A stretch of DNA of 64,000 nucleotides from Chryseobacterium camelliae. Lineage in GTDB: Bacteria > Bacteroidota > Bacteroidia > Flavobacteriales > Weeksellaceae. The notes beneath the pieces were generated by a model. The model was given only the letters and a program-made list of their open reading frames with translations, had not been told where the DNA came from and did not search any database. The DNA lies in assembly GCF_030818575.1 (NCBI RefSeq), contig NZ_JAUTAL010000001.1, forward strand, positions 2,914,001 through 2,978,000, written 5' to 3'. The position numbers and the translations under genes are program-made. Positions 53,875-63,733 of this stretch are shown here, piece after piece (the first letter of the stretch is position 1; each line of letters begins with the position of its first letter).

Positions 53875-55629
53875 TTTGTCCTGCTCTGCTTCCACCTCTA
53901 TTTCATGCCTGAGCTGGGCTTTGTATAAAGTGGCATAATACCCGTTTTTATCCAGGAGCTCCAGATGCTTACCCTCCTCTACAATTTTACCGTGCTCCAT
54001 AACAATGATCTTATCTGCTTTCTCAATGGTGGAAAGTCTGTGCGCAATGATAATGGACGTCCTGCCTTTAGTCAGTTTTTCTGTAGCACGCTGAATAAGC
54101 TTTTCACTCTCATGGTCAATAGAGGAAGTTGCCTCATCCAGAATAAGGATTTTAGGATCAGAAAGATAAGCTCTTAGGAATGACAATAACTGTCGCTGGC
54201 CTAGTGAGATGGAAGACCCTCTTTCGCTCACGACATAATCGTAACCTCCGGGAAGCTGTTCGATGAACTGGTCTACTTCGATCTGTCTGGCTCCTGCTTT
54301 GATTTTTTCAAGCGTAATGGTATCGTCACCGAAGGCAAGATTTTCAAAAATACTTCCATGGAACAGGAAAACATCCTGCAGAACCACTCCGATATGGCTC
54401 CGGAGATTATACAGTTCATAATCCTTTAGATCAATATCATCAATGAGAATATTTCCCGAATTGATATCATACAACCTGGTAATCAAGCTAATGATCGTAG
54501 ATTTACCGGCACCGGTAGCCCCTACGATCGCTACGGTTTCACCAGGATTTACTTTGAAGTCTATCCCTTTCAGCACTTCCTGTTTTTCGTCATAAGCAAA
54601 ATGTACATTGCTGAACTCTATTTTACCGTCAAAATGATCTTTAGCCACCGTCCCGTTATTGGGCATCGAGTTGTCTTCGTCCATTAGTCCAAGTACCCGC
54701 TCAGCTCCTACAATACCGCGCTGGATATTGTTGAAACGGTCGGCAATCTGACGTAACGGGCGGATCAGCATGGAAATATACTGGATAAAAGCAATCACCA
54801 CCCCGGCACTGATGGTAATATATCCCCCATAAAACAATATGAAACCGATAAATAGTGAAGAAATCAATTCTACTACAGGGAAGAATAGAGAAAAGATAAA
54901 TACGGTCCTCAACAAGGCTTCTTTCAGCGTTATATTGATCTCATCAAATTTTTTGAACTCAGCTTCCTGCCTGTTGAATACCTGGATGATCGGCATCCCG
55001 GCAAGCCTTTCCTGCACGAAGGAGTTTTGGGTAGCCGTCCATGTCCTTTCATCCCCGAAAGCTTTCTTCAGCCTTTTCTGGAAAAACCTGGTAATAACTA
55101 CCATCAGAGGCAGGATCGCCAGGGTAATATAACTCAGATGCACGTTGGTGCTGAACATCATCACGAGCACAAACACAATCCTCAGGATATCTCCGAAGAC
55201 CATCAGGAATCCGTCCGTATACACTGTGGCAATGGTTTCAACATCGCCCACGGCACGGGTTACCAGCTGTCCGATAGGGGTCTTATCAAAAAAGGAAGTC
55301 CTGAAATAGATCAGTTTTGCGTACAGCCTTTCCCGAATATCCCGGATTACGTTCTGCGAAATGAAGTTGGAAAAATACACCAGGAAAAAGTTAAGGATCG
55401 TTTCCGCAAACACCAGTCCTACCAAAATGTAGATGTGCTGCATCATCAGCCCTTTATCTTTAAGCCTGGTAATGTCATTGTCCACAACTTCCATAGTGAG
55501 GTATGGCCGGTAAGTGGAAACGACAGACAATATGATTGAAATAATTAGGGTAAGGATGAACCACGAGCGGAACTTCATTCCGATAAAGAAGAGCCTTCTG
55601 ATGATTCCTCCGGTATCTTGTTTTTTCAT
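53869..55629 (-). CDS. ABC transporter, fused permease and ATPase (MsbA-like)
   Basis: A 586-residue half-transporter: six helices in the first 320 residues, then an ATPase domain with Walker A GATGAGKST (about 368-378), signature SISLGQRQ (about 472, a variant of LSGGQ), Walker B ILILDEATSSID (about 493) and the H-loop IIIAHRLSTI. Homodimers of this type export lipids, peptides or drugs from the inner membrane. MsbA-like lipid export is plausible but not proven. Confidence 0.93.
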   Translation of the reverse strand: MKKQDTGGIIRRLFFIGMKFRSWFILTLIISIILSVVSTYRPYLTMEVVDNDITRLKDKGLMMQHIYILVGLVFAETILNFFLVYFSNFISQNVIRDIRERLYAKLIYFRTSFFDKTPIGQLVTRAVGDVETIATVYTDGFLMVFGDILRIVFVLVMMFSTNVHLSYITLAILPLMVVITRFFQKRLKKAFGDERTWTATQNSFVQERLAGMPIIQVFNRQEAEFKKFDEINITLKEALLRTVFIFSLFFPVVELISSLFIGFILFYGGYITISAGVVIAFIQYISMLIRPLRQIADRFNNIQRGIVGAERVLGLMDEDNSMPNNGTVAKDHFDGKIEFSNVHFAYDEKQEVLKGIDFKVNPGETVAIVGATGAGKSTIISLITRLYDINSGNILIDDIDLKDYELYNLRSHIGVVLQDVFLFHGSIFENLAFGDDTITLEKIKAGARQIEVDQFIEQLPGGYDYVVSERGSSISLGQRQLLSFLRAYLSDPKILILDEATSSIDHESEKLIQRATEKLTKGRTSIIIAHRLSTIEKADKIIVMEHGKIVEEGKHLELLDKNGYYATLYKAQLRHEIEVEAEQDKL

Positions 55630-55920
55630 TGTACGAATTGAAGAAAGAATTACATAAAATTCTATGCAAAAATAAGACTTTAAAAATTGTCAGGCTTTAC
55701 AACTTGATGAATTCATAATGAAAATTTATGATCACTGTTATTTACTATATCTTTTTATAGTCGGCTTATATTTAATCAGGGACTATTTCTACGTTTTTTC
55801 GAAAAAAAGTAGAAAGCATGTTTTTATATGACAAAAATTATTACATTTAATAATTAAAAATCTGATCCGGCTTCTAAGGAATACCATTCCAAAAGCCTGT
55901 GAAAGGAAGATGCCATCTTC

Positions 55921-56013
55921 ATTATAGTCGATAACGGCAAATGTCCACCAGGAACGGATACAACCATCTATCTTCCGGAAACAAAAGATTTAATTTTCAC
56001 AAAACAACAATGA
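55921..56013 (+). pseudogene. 3' remnant of a DUF6705-like gene
   Basis: Thirty codons plus a stop, reading IIVDNGKCPPGTDTTIYLPE and TKDLIFTKQQ, nearly identical to the end of the intact gene that follows (IIDNSDCPPGTDTTIYLPET and so on). Its stop TGA overlaps the ATG of that gene (ATGA at 56010-56013). The 5' part of this paralogue is gone. It indicates a former tandem array that lost most of one member. The rest of the gap after the ABC gene shows nothing clear. Confidence 0.8.
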
Positions 56014-56588
56014 AAAGTTTAATAATATTTCTGATTACATTTACTGCGTTTATTTGCAAAGCCCAGCAAGTATATCCATTAAATACAGACTTTACAACGA
56101 TTCCGAATTATTCCTATATAAAGGATATGAATAATGAGCTTGACCAATTAGTCGGAAATTATAAAGCTGATTTTGAAGGCAGACAAATCAATTTATTTAT
56201 AACTAAACAGCCTAAGAAGTTCATACACTTGGGAAATAGAAAATTTTATCAGGATATCCTTTCAATAAGATATCAGATAAAGAATTCCTCAGGAGCAATA
56301 TTGCAGGATACACAGAATATGAATTTTCAATCCGATCAACATGAACATACAATTTATAGCTTGATAACCCGACCAGTATATAATTTAAATAATAGTGCAT
56401 TTATCTATGGAGGCACCAACTGTGGCGTTGGCTGGGGAGATATTTATTTAAAGAAAATTAATTCCTCACAGATATCCTGGGAATACGTTCCTGACAGTAC
56501 CATAATCGACAACAGCGACTGTCCGCCAGGAACGGATACCACGATCTATCTTCCTGAAACGAAAGATTTGATTTTCACAAAGCAATAA
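56010..56588 (+). CDS. DUF6705 family exported protein
   Basis: A 192-residue protein with a signal peptide (MKSLIIFLITFTAFICKAQQ). The body has DQLVGNYKADFEGRQINLFI, HLGNRKFYQDILSIRYQIK and a C-terminal CPPGTDTTIYLPETKDLIFT, typical of DUF6705 proteins that often occur as tandem paralogues in Chryseobacterium relatives. Function unknown. The start at 56010 overlaps the stop of the paralogue remnant. Confidence 0.85.
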   Translation: MKSLIIFLITFTAFICKAQQVYPLNTDFTTIPNYSYIKDMNNELDQLVGNYKADFEGRQINLFITKQPKKFIHLGNRKFYQDILSIRYQIKNSSGAILQDTQNMNFQSDQHEHTIYSLITRPVYNLNNSAFIYGGTNCGVGWGDIYLKKINSSQISWEYVPDSTIIDNSDCPPGTDTTIYLPETKDLIFTKQ

Positions 56589-56719
56589 AACATAAATATT
56601 ATATGAGATACTTTTGAAGATTATCCGGAAGGGCAACCTTCTGTTTGTAAATTTCACCTCATTAAAGACCATTCATTTGTAGAAACAAGCGAGATCCCCA
56701 AAGCCATTCCTGCATCCCA

Positions 56720-57058
56720 TCATTCTCCCTTCCCTATTTCCTCTATCTCCAGCGAAGGCTTCTTCAGGCTTTCTTTTGTGAGTCGATCTTCCAGGATCTT
56801 ATAGAAGCCCCAGACCGCAATAACAGAAAGGATCCAGCTTACCAGGTTGATTCCCGAAAATGCCATATAGTTATTGTCATCAAGAGATGCGGGATCAGAT
56901 ATAGCTTTATACATCCCATAACAGAATCCGAAAGCCAACTGTGTTCCCAGATAAATTCCTAAGGCCAGAAGGCCATACTGCCATTTTGTTTTCCCAAATC
57001 GTTCAGCAAGGCTTGCATAATACCGGTAAGCGGCAATCAGGATAAATATTCCTATCAT
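56720..57058 (-). CDS. Membrane protein, unknown family
   Basis: A 112-residue protein starting MIGIFILIAAYRYYASLAER, with three hydrophobic segments (about 1-15, 29-50, 67-88) and a charged C-terminus. Many flavobacterial relatives sit beside truA, but no function is established. The in-frame extension to 57187 overlaps truA and is rejected. It lies 43 bp after truA on the same strand, probably in one operon. Confidence 0.72.
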   Translation of the reverse strand: MIGIFILIAAYRYYASLAERFGKTKWQYGLLALGIYLGTQLAFGFCYGMYKAISDPASLDDNNYMAFSGINLVSWILSVIAVWGFYKILEDRLTKESLKKPSLEIEEIGKGE

Positions 57059-57101
57059 AGTATTAGTTTTTAGTTTTTTATACAGATTTAGTTGCTCTAT
57101 T

Positions 57102-57836
57102 TCAATCAAATTCATACCCGACATCCACCAGATACAAGCCATGGCCGGGTGCCGAAGTTCCAGCGGCATTCCGGTTTTTGTCTTCAATGATTCTGCGCAG
57201 GTCGTCAGGTTGTATTTTTCCGGCCCCTATTTCCACCATCGTTCCTACAATAGCCCGTACCATATTGCGCAGGAAACGGTTGGCTGATATGGTAAATTTC
57301 AGCTCGCTGCCGCTCTGCTCCCATTCAGCCCTATAGATTTTACAGATGTTGGTTTTATTATCCGTCTTCAGCTTGGCAAAACTGGTGAAGTCCTCATATT
57401 CAAACAGGATTCTGCATGCTTCATTCATGGGAGTGATGTCCAGCGGCCTTTTCCAGTGCTGCCAGGCAGAATCCTGGGTAAAAGGATTTTTCTCCAGGGA
57501 AATATAATATTCATAGGTACGGTAGGTAGCATCAAAACGTGCATGGAAATCATCCTTTACCGGAAAAATTCTGTGCACGGCTATATCGGGTGGGAGAAAG
57601 CTGTTCAGCCGGTGCGGAAGGTTTGCATCAATTTCTGTTTGGGTATCAAAATGGGCAAATATCTTTCTGGCATGTACACCGGTATCCGTTCGCCCGGCTC
57701 CCGTGGTCTTAATTTCCTCCCTTAAAATTGTGGACAGTGCTTTTTCCATCTCCTCCTGCACGGAAACGGCATCCGGCTGGATCTGGTAACCGAAATAATT
57801 TTTGCCGTTGTATGAAAATTCTATGAAGTACCTCAA
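57102..57836 (-). CDS. truA: tRNA pseudouridine synthase A
   Basis: A 244-residue enzyme that makes pseudouridine at positions 38-40 of tRNA anticodon arms. The catalytic D51 lies in GAGRTDTGVHA; other family segments are RYFIEFSYNGKNYFGYQIQP at the start and ANRFLRNMVRAIVGTMVEIG near the end. The frame opens at an ATG at 57875, but TTG at 57836 gives the family start (RYFIEFSYNG) and a TATTTTTG -7 element lies between, so the TTG start is preferred. Confidence 0.92.
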   Translation of the reverse strand: MRYFIEFSYNGKNYFGYQIQPDAVSVQEEMEKALSTILREEIKTTGAGRTDTGVHARKIFAHFDTQTEIDANLPHRLNSFLPPDIAVHRIFPVKDDFHARFDATYRTYEYYISLEKNPFTQDSAWQHWKRPLDITPMNEACRILFEYEDFTSFAKLKTDNKTNICKIYRAEWEQSGSELKFTISANRFLRNMVRAIVGTMVEIGAGKIQPDDLRRIIEDKNRNAAGTSAPGHGLYLVDVGYEFD

Positions 57837-57944
57837 TGTAATCTGAATAAGTGAGCAAAAATACTTTAATTTCATGAATTATTACAGAAAAGTACACGGA
57901 ATAGTGAAGCAAATCCTGCCAAAAATTATTATTTTTGTAAGCGT

Positions 57945-58970
57945 ATGAAAAGATGGTATCTGTATCCTTTTTCCCTTGGTTATCATGTCGTAACCGGCTT
58001 CCGGAACACCCTGTATGACCTCGGGCTTTTTAAATCTACGAAATTCAAAACCCCGATCATTAATGTCGGGAATCTCTCTGTGGGCGGCAGCGGAAAATCA
58101 CCTATGGTGATGTACCTTGCGCAGTATCTTTCCAAGCATTACCGAACAGGGGTCCTGTCCCGCGGCTATGGAAGGCTGTCGAAAGGATATGCCGTGACCA
58201 ACTACGAAAGCAACTATAAAACGGTAGGCGATGAGGCCATGCAGCTGTTTGAACGCTTTAAAAACCGTTTTGTGATTGCCGTTTGTGAAGACCGTGTTCC
58301 GGGCGCCAAGAAAGTGATTTCAGAAATGGACCTGGATGTGCTTATCCTTGATGATGCCCTCCAGCACAGGGCAATAAAGCCCGGCTTTACCATACTGATG
58401 ACAGATTTCAATGATCCGTATTTCAGGGACCACCTGCTTCCTGCCGGCGACCTCAGGGAATCCAGGAAAGGTGTCCGAAGGGCAGACATCATCATGGTCA
58501 GCAAATGCCCAGATGAACTTACTGAGGAAACAAAACAGTATTATATCTCCAGGATCAGACCGGAGCGCAGCCAAAAGGTATTCTTTTCTTCGATCGGGTA
58601 TGATGAGAATGTGTATGGAAAAGAAAAAATGCTCCCGGATAACAACCTTAATTATTACGATATCCTTTTGATTACCGGCATTGCCAATCCAAAACCCCTC
58701 TTGCAGCATCTAGCAAAATTTTCACAACGGGTCAAGCACCTGAAATTCCGGGACCATCATAATTTTTCTGATGACGATATCAAAAAAATCATAGCGGAAT
58801 ATAAGAAACTGGGTGAATACAAGCTGATCCTGACCACGGAAAAAGATTATGTACGCCTGAAGACCTTTGATTATCTCAGGGATATTGTATATTACTGGCC
58901 TATCAATGTCATTATCGACCGCAAAGAAGAGTTCAACCAAATGATCCTTGATTATGTTAGAAAAAATTAA
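57945..58970 (+). CDS. lpxK: Tetraacyldisaccharide 4'-kinase
   Basis: A 341-residue kinase of lipid A synthesis that phosphorylates the 4' position of the lipid A disaccharide precursor, at the inner membrane. The P-loop NVGNLSVGGSGKSPM is at about 40-54, followed by GVLSRGYGR and LILDDALQHR, which are LpxK signatures. The N-terminal stretch WYLYPFSLGYHVVTGFR is amphipathic. It is divergent from truA and overlaps the next gene by 17 bp. Confidence 0.95.
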   Translation: MKRWYLYPFSLGYHVVTGFRNTLYDLGLFKSTKFKTPIINVGNLSVGGSGKSPMVMYLAQYLSKHYRTGVLSRGYGRLSKGYAVTNYESNYKTVGDEAMQLFERFKNRFVIAVCEDRVPGAKKVISEMDLDVLILDDALQHRAIKPGFTILMTDFNDPYFRDHLLPAGDLRESRKGVRRADIIMVSKCPDELTEETKQYYISRIRPERSQKVFFSSIGYDENVYGKEKMLPDNNLNYYDILLITGIANPKPLLQHLAKFSQRVKHLKFRDHHNFSDDDIKKIIAEYKKLGEYKLILTTEKDYVRLKTFDYLRDIVYYWPINVIIDRKEEFNQMILDYVRKN

Positions 58971-59769
58971 AAAAACATCTGAATTCATCAGGAATATCAT
59001 TCAGGAAACCCCTGATTTTGCCATTGTGCTGGGTTCAGGATTGGGAAAATTACAGGATGAAATACAGCCAGTCTACATCCTTGAATACAAGGACATCCCG
59101 GATTTCCCCCAGACTACGGTGGCCGGACATAGCGGAAGGCTGATCTACGGTTTGCTGGAAGGCAAAAAAGTACTGATGATGAGCGGTCGTTTCCATTATT
59201 ACGAAGGGCATTCCATGGAAACAGTAGTATTCCCAATCAGGCTCTTCCATGTATTGGGCATTAAAAAACTGATCCTTTCCAATGCTTCAGGCGGCGTGAA
59301 TAAGGATTACCAAATAGGTGATATTGCCATTGTAAAAGACCACATCAACATGATGCCGGAACATCCGCTCCGCGGTAAGAATATTGACGCTTTCGGTCCC
59401 AGGTTTGTAGATATGAGCGAACCATACAGCAGAAGCATGATCGCCACTGCAGAAGAGGTAGCCCGTGAAAACAACATCCATGTGCACCAAGGGGTATATG
59501 TTGCCCTTCAGGGTCCTACTTTTGAAACACCGGCAGAATACGGGATGATTAAAGCCATCGGAGGCGATATGGTAGGAATGAGCACTGTGCCTGAGGTTAT
59601 CGTTGCCCGGCACATGAATATGGAAGTATTCTGTATTTCCGTAATCACAGATCTTGGAGGGCCGGATATCGCGTATGCTGTATCACATGAAGAAGTACTC
59701 AACGCAGCCAACAAGGCTATGCCGGATGTAATTTCTCTTGTTAAAGGATTGCTGAAAAAGCTTGGCTGA
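58954..59769 (+). CDS. Purine-nucleoside phosphorylase
   Basis: A 271-residue PunA/XapA-type phosphorylase that splits purine nucleosides to base and ribose-1-phosphate. Seen motifs: VLGSGLGKL, TVAGHSGRLIYG (phosphate), ALQGPTFETPAEYGMI, MVGMSTVPEVIVARH and VITDLGG. The ATG at 58954 lies inside lpxK (17-bp overlap), indicating translational coupling; TTG at 58948 is less likely. Confidence 0.95.
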   Translation: MLEKIKKTSEFIRNIIQETPDFAIVLGSGLGKLQDEIQPVYILEYKDIPDFPQTTVAGHSGRLIYGLLEGKKVLMMSGRFHYYEGHSMETVVFPIRLFHVLGIKKLILSNASGGVNKDYQIGDIAIVKDHINMMPEHPLRGKNIDAFGPRFVDMSEPYSRSMIATAEEVARENNIHVHQGVYVALQGPTFETPAEYGMIKAIGGDMVGMSTVPEVIVARHMNMEVFCISVITDLGGPDIAYAVSHEEVLNAANKAMPDVISLVKGLLKKLG

Positions 59770-59859
59770 TCATTTATAGAAATTTTCAATCTCTTAAATT
59801 TCTCACGAAGACTTCTCAATTGCAATTCATTATTTAGATTTGTACAAAATTTTATTCAA

Positions 59860-60375
59860 ATGAAAAAGTTGTTGCTGTTATTAATGATGGGTATATTCGG
59901 GTTGGGCTGTTCACAACAGGCTCCTAAAGTTCTTAAAACAGGATTTTCAAAAGAGGCTTTACAGCAGAAACTCGAAGACGAAGAGGGTAAAAGCATTACC
60001 ATTCAGCAGATCCTGGATCAGCATAAAGGCAAAGTCGTAGTACTCGATTTCTGGGCAGGATGGTGCAGAGATTGCCTGAAAGCGCTGCCCAAAGCCGAAG
60101 AACTGGAAAAGAACAACCCGAATGTTGATTTTGTATTCCTCTCACTTGAAAGGTCGAAAGAAGGTTTTGATAAAAGCTTGGAAAGATTTAACATGAAAGA
60201 TAAGGCCAATTACTGGTTTGCTTCCGGATGGAAAAATGAATTCAACAATTATGTAGACCTGAACTGGATTCCAAGATATATGGTGATTGATCAAAAATCT
60301 GGTATTGCCAAATATTATGCAATATCTCCTGAAGATCCAGAAATCCAATCAACCATTGACAGACTGTCAAAATAA
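59860..60375 (+). CDS. TlpA-family thioredoxin-like lipoprotein
   Basis: A 171-residue lipoprotein (lipobox GLGCSQ, Cys17) with a thioredoxin fold. The redox motif WCRDC is at 68-72, and WIPRYMVID contains the cis-Pro. It likely reduces disulfides on the periplasmic side or in the envelope. Single gene after the phosphorylase. Confidence 0.9.
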   Translation: MKKLLLLLMMGIFGLGCSQQAPKVLKTGFSKEALQQKLEDEEGKSITIQQILDQHKGKVVVLDFWAGWCRDCLKALPKAEELEKNNPNVDFVFLSLERSKEGFDKSLERFNMKDKANYWFASGWKNEFNNYVDLNWIPRYMVIDQKSGIAKYYAISPEDPEIQSTIDRLSK

Positions 60376-60452
60376 GGAACAGATATCCCAGGCCGTCATT
60401 GTATAGATCATTATGCTTATATTTATGACTGATAACTTTTAATCATTATCTC

Positions 60453-60908
60453 ATGATCACCAGAGAAGCTACCTTAAAGGATTTAGATACTCTTCTTGAA
60501 TTTGAACAGGGTATAATTACTGCAGAAAGGCCTTTTGACAGCACCCTGAAAGAAGGTAAGATCCACTATTATGATCTCCGCAGCTTTATTTTGTCTCCTG
60601 ATGCTGCTGTAATAGTAGTGGAAGATCAGGATCAGGTGATCGGATCCGGATATGCCCTGATTAAAAAAGCTGAGAAAGATTATAATCAGTTCAAGGAATA
60701 TGCCTACCTGGGATTTATGTATGTGCTGCCGGAATACAGAGGAAAAGATGTCAATAAAATGATTACCGACGCTTTAATTTCGTGGGCAAAATCAAAAAAT
60801 ATCTCAGAAATACGACTGGATGTCTATGCTCAAAATGAGCCTGCACTGAAGGCATATGAGAAGGCAGGATTCGAACCCTTATTGGTCACTATGCGCTTAA
60901 AACCTTAA
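60453..60908 (+). CDS. GNAT-family N-acetyltransferase
   Basis: A 151-residue acetyltransferase with LGFMYVLPEYRGKDVNKMIT (motif A, a variant acetyl-CoA loop) and LDVYAQNEPALKAYEKAGFE (motif B). Substrate unknown. It sits between the TlpA gene and dinB. Confidence 0.88.
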   Translation: MITREATLKDLDTLLEFEQGIITAERPFDSTLKEGKIHYYDLRSFILSPDAAVIVVEDQDQVIGSGYALIKKAEKDYNQFKEYAYLGFMYVLPEYRGKDVNKMITDALISWAKSKNISEIRLDVYAQNEPALKAYEKAGFEPLLVTMRLKP

Positions 60909-60983
60909 AAAGAAGCATCTTTAGGCCTGGCAATACTTTGCCAATCGCCCTATGAAATAATAAATGATCCATATCTTTGTGAT

Positions 60984-62081
60984 ATGGATCTTCCTTTTCA
61001 GATACGCAAAATCATTCATGTGGATATGGATGCGTTCTACGCATCTGTAGAGCAGCATGACAACCCGGCACTGAAAGGGAAAGCCATAGCCGTGGGCGGC
61101 CAGCACCGTGGCGTAGTAGCTGCGGCCAGTTACGAAGCAAGGAAATACGGCGTCCGCTCTGCTATGCCCAGCAAAACAGCGAAGGAAAAATGCCCGCATC
61201 TTATTTTTGTTCCTCCCCGCTTTCCCCGCTACAAGGAAATTTCAGCCAAAATCAGGGAAATATTTTATGAATATACCGATCTGGTGGAACCGCTATCGCT
61301 GGATGAGGCGTATCTGGATGTTACTGAAAACAAAAAAGGAATAGAATCTGCCAATCAGATTGCCAGGGACATCCGCCGCAGGATTTTCGAGGAAACCGGA
61401 CTTACCGCTTCCGCCGGAATATCCGTAAATAAATTTTTAGCCAAGGTTGCCTCAGACATCAACAAGCCGAACGGGCAAAAGACCATCCATCCGGACCGCA
61501 TAGAAAGTTTCCTGGAAGAACTTCCGGTAGAGAAATTCTACGGCGTAGGAAAAGTTACCGCTAATAAAATGTTTACCTTAGGTATTTTTAAAGGCAAAGA
61601 CCTGAAGAAAAAGACACTGGAGGAACTTACCCGGCTTTTCGGCAAGTCAGGATCATATTATTACCATGTGGTACGCGGAGTCCATAATTCCGAGGTAAAG
61701 CCCCACCGCATCCAGAAAAGTGTGGCTGTGGAACGTACCTTTTCCGAAGACCTGATGGATGACCAGCAAATCAATGATAAACTGGAAAGCTTAAGTCAGG
61801 AGCTCCATCAAAGGCTTCAGAAAAATAATATTCTCGGACGTTCTCTGACCCTGAAGATCAAGTACAAAGATTTTTCTCTGTTTACCCGTAGCATCACCCA
61901 GGAAGAATACTTCAATTCACCCGTAAAATACCTTGAAACCGGGAAAAAACTTTGGGAACTCCGCCCGTTTGATAAACCTGTCCGGTTACTGGGCCTTTCA
62001 GTATCGCAGCTGAATACCGAAGAAAAAAAGCAGGTTTCAGTTCAACTAAAAATCCCGTTTAAAGAATTCGAAAGGGATTAA
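60984..62081 (+). CDS. dinB: DNA polymerase IV
   Basis: A 365-residue Y-family translesion polymerase. Catalytic acidic residues are in VDMDAFYASVEQ (D14, D16) and LSLDEAYLDVTE; GISVNKFLAKVASDINKPNG and FYGVGKVTANKM (HhH) follow, with the little finger domain after about 240 (KSVAVERTFSEDL). It copies past DNA lesions with low fidelity. It lies 76 bp after the GNAT gene; an amylase gene follows at 45 bp. Confidence 0.95.
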   Translation: MDLPFQIRKIIHVDMDAFYASVEQHDNPALKGKAIAVGGQHRGVVAAASYEARKYGVRSAMPSKTAKEKCPHLIFVPPRFPRYKEISAKIREIFYEYTDLVEPLSLDEAYLDVTENKKGIESANQIARDIRRRIFEETGLTASAGISVNKFLAKVASDINKPNGQKTIHPDRIESFLEELPVEKFYGVGKVTANKMFTLGIFKGKDLKKKTLEELTRLFGKSGSYYYHVVRGVHNSEVKPHRIQKSVAVERTFSEDLMDDQQINDKLESLSQELHQRLQKNNILGRSLTLKIKYKDFSLFTRSITQEEYFNSPVKYLETGKKLWELRPFDKPVRLLGLSVSQLNTEEKKQVSVQLKIPFKEFERD

Positions 62082-62125
62082 TGAATTTTTTTCACTATCT
62101 TGTAGTAACCAAATTTCAAGAATTT

Positions 62126-63598
62126 ATGAACCAAACGATGATTCAATATTTCCACTGGTATACAGAACAAGGTGGAAAACTCTGGAAACACGCGCAAGAA
62201 GAAGCACAACATTTAGCAGAACTGGGAATTACCTCCGTGTGGTTCCCACCGGCATATAAAGGAGCAAGTGGCGGATACTCTATCGGATATGATAGCTATG
62301 ACCTGTTTGATCTGGGAGAATTTGACCAAAAAGGTACCGTCGCTACCAAATACGGAACCAAGGATGAATATCTCGCTGCCATCAAAACACTGAAAGAACA
62401 CAATATCCAGATAATCGTGGATATAGTGCTCAACCACAAAGGAGGCGGTGACGAGCTGGAAACTTTTCCTGTGGTTAAGGTAGATGAAAACGACCGGGAT
62501 AAAATTATCTCGGATGAATTTGAAATACAATCCTATACAAAATTTACATTTCCTGGAAGGAATAAAAAGTACTCTGACTTTGAATGGAACTTTACCTGTT
62601 TTAGCGGCGTAGACTATGCAGAGGGCATGGATACGCATATTTATAAGATCAAATCCGAATATGGGGATACATGGGAGGAAGTGATCGGTGATGAAAAAGG
62701 AAATTATGACTACCTTATGTTCAACGATATCGAACACAGAAATCCTCATGTGCGTGAAGAGCTCAATTATTGGGCAAAATGGTATTTTGAACAGACTGAT
62801 TTTGACGGAGTCCGCCTGGATGCCGTAAAACACATCTCCTATGATTTTTATAAAGAATGGCTGACTTTACTGCGGTCCAATTCCGGCAAGAATATTTTTG
62901 CCGTAGGTGAATACTGGGCTCCGGGCCGCCTGCCGCTGCTCCGAAAATACATTGCAGCAACCGAAGGATGCATGAGCCTTTTTGACAGCTCGCTCCATCA
63001 CAATTTCCATAATGCTTCCAACGAAGGCAATGCATATGACCTGAGAAGAATTTTCGATGAGACGTTAACCAAAGAAGATCCGCTTCACTCGGTTACGCTG
63101 GTGGATAACCATGATACGCAGCCATTACAGGACCTGGAAGCTCCTGTGGAAGCCTGGTTTAAACCCCTGGCTTATGCGCTTATCCTATTGAGGCAGGACG
63201 GTTATCCATGCGTTTTTTATCCTGACCTGTATGGTGCCCATTATGTAGATAAGGATAAGGAAGGCAATGATCAGGAGATATTCCTGGATAAAGTAGACGG
63301 CATTGAGGAAATGCTTAAAGTACGGAAAGATCATGCCTACGGTGAGCAGAGTGATTATTTCGAGGATGCCAACTGCCTGGGCTGGGTGCGTGAAGGCGAT
63401 GATGAGCATTCTGGATGTGCAGTCGTGCTGAGCAATAAGGATGCCTACGAAAAACCTATGGAAATGGGTGAAAGGTATATCGGGCAAACCTTTTACGATG
63501 TATTGGGAAGAACAGAAGATAAAGTGACTATTGACGAAAACGGTTGGGGAACGTTCCCTGTTCCGGCAGGAAATGTCAGTGTCTGGATCGCTGAATAA
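62126..63598 (+). CDS. Cytoplasmic alpha-amylase (GH13)
   Basis: A 490-residue GH13 enzyme without a signal peptide, of the AmyS/E. coli AmyA-like type. It shows IIVDIVLNHKGGGD, the nucleophile D232 (GVRLDAVKHI), acid/base E262 (AVGEYWAPG) and D330 (VDNHDTQPLQ). It hydrolyses internal alpha-1,4 bonds of maltodextrin or glycogen in the cytoplasm. The start at 62126 (MNQTMIQYFHWY) is the family N-terminus; the frame open from 62081 overlaps the dinB stop and is rejected. Confidence 0.93.
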   Translation: MNQTMIQYFHWYTEQGGKLWKHAQEEAQHLAELGITSVWFPPAYKGASGGYSIGYDSYDLFDLGEFDQKGTVATKYGTKDEYLAAIKTLKEHNIQIIVDIVLNHKGGGDELETFPVVKVDENDRDKIISDEFEIQSYTKFTFPGRNKKYSDFEWNFTCFSGVDYAEGMDTHIYKIKSEYGDTWEEVIGDEKGNYDYLMFNDIEHRNPHVREELNYWAKWYFEQTDFDGVRLDAVKHISYDFYKEWLTLLRSNSGKNIFAVGEYWAPGRLPLLRKYIAATEGCMSLFDSSLHHNFHNASNEGNAYDLRRIFDETLTKEDPLHSVTLVDNHDTQPLQDLEAPVEAWFKPLAYALILLRQDGYPCVFYPDLYGAHYVDKDKEGNDQEIFLDKVDGIEEMLKVRKDHAYGEQSDYFEDANCLGWVREGDDEHSGCAVVLSNKDAYEKPMEMGERYIGQTFYDVLGRTEDKVTIDENGWGTFPVPAGNVSVWIAE

Positions 63599-63733
63599 AA
63601 GAAATATACTATACAACCACTCCGCAGAAGTCTGATCCGGTTGCCCTATGAATAAGTTCAACCCATGAAGGATTTCTCCGGAGTGATTATTTTTTACAGA
63701 TGGTTGATCTTCTCTGAATCGGCTGAAACTCCC

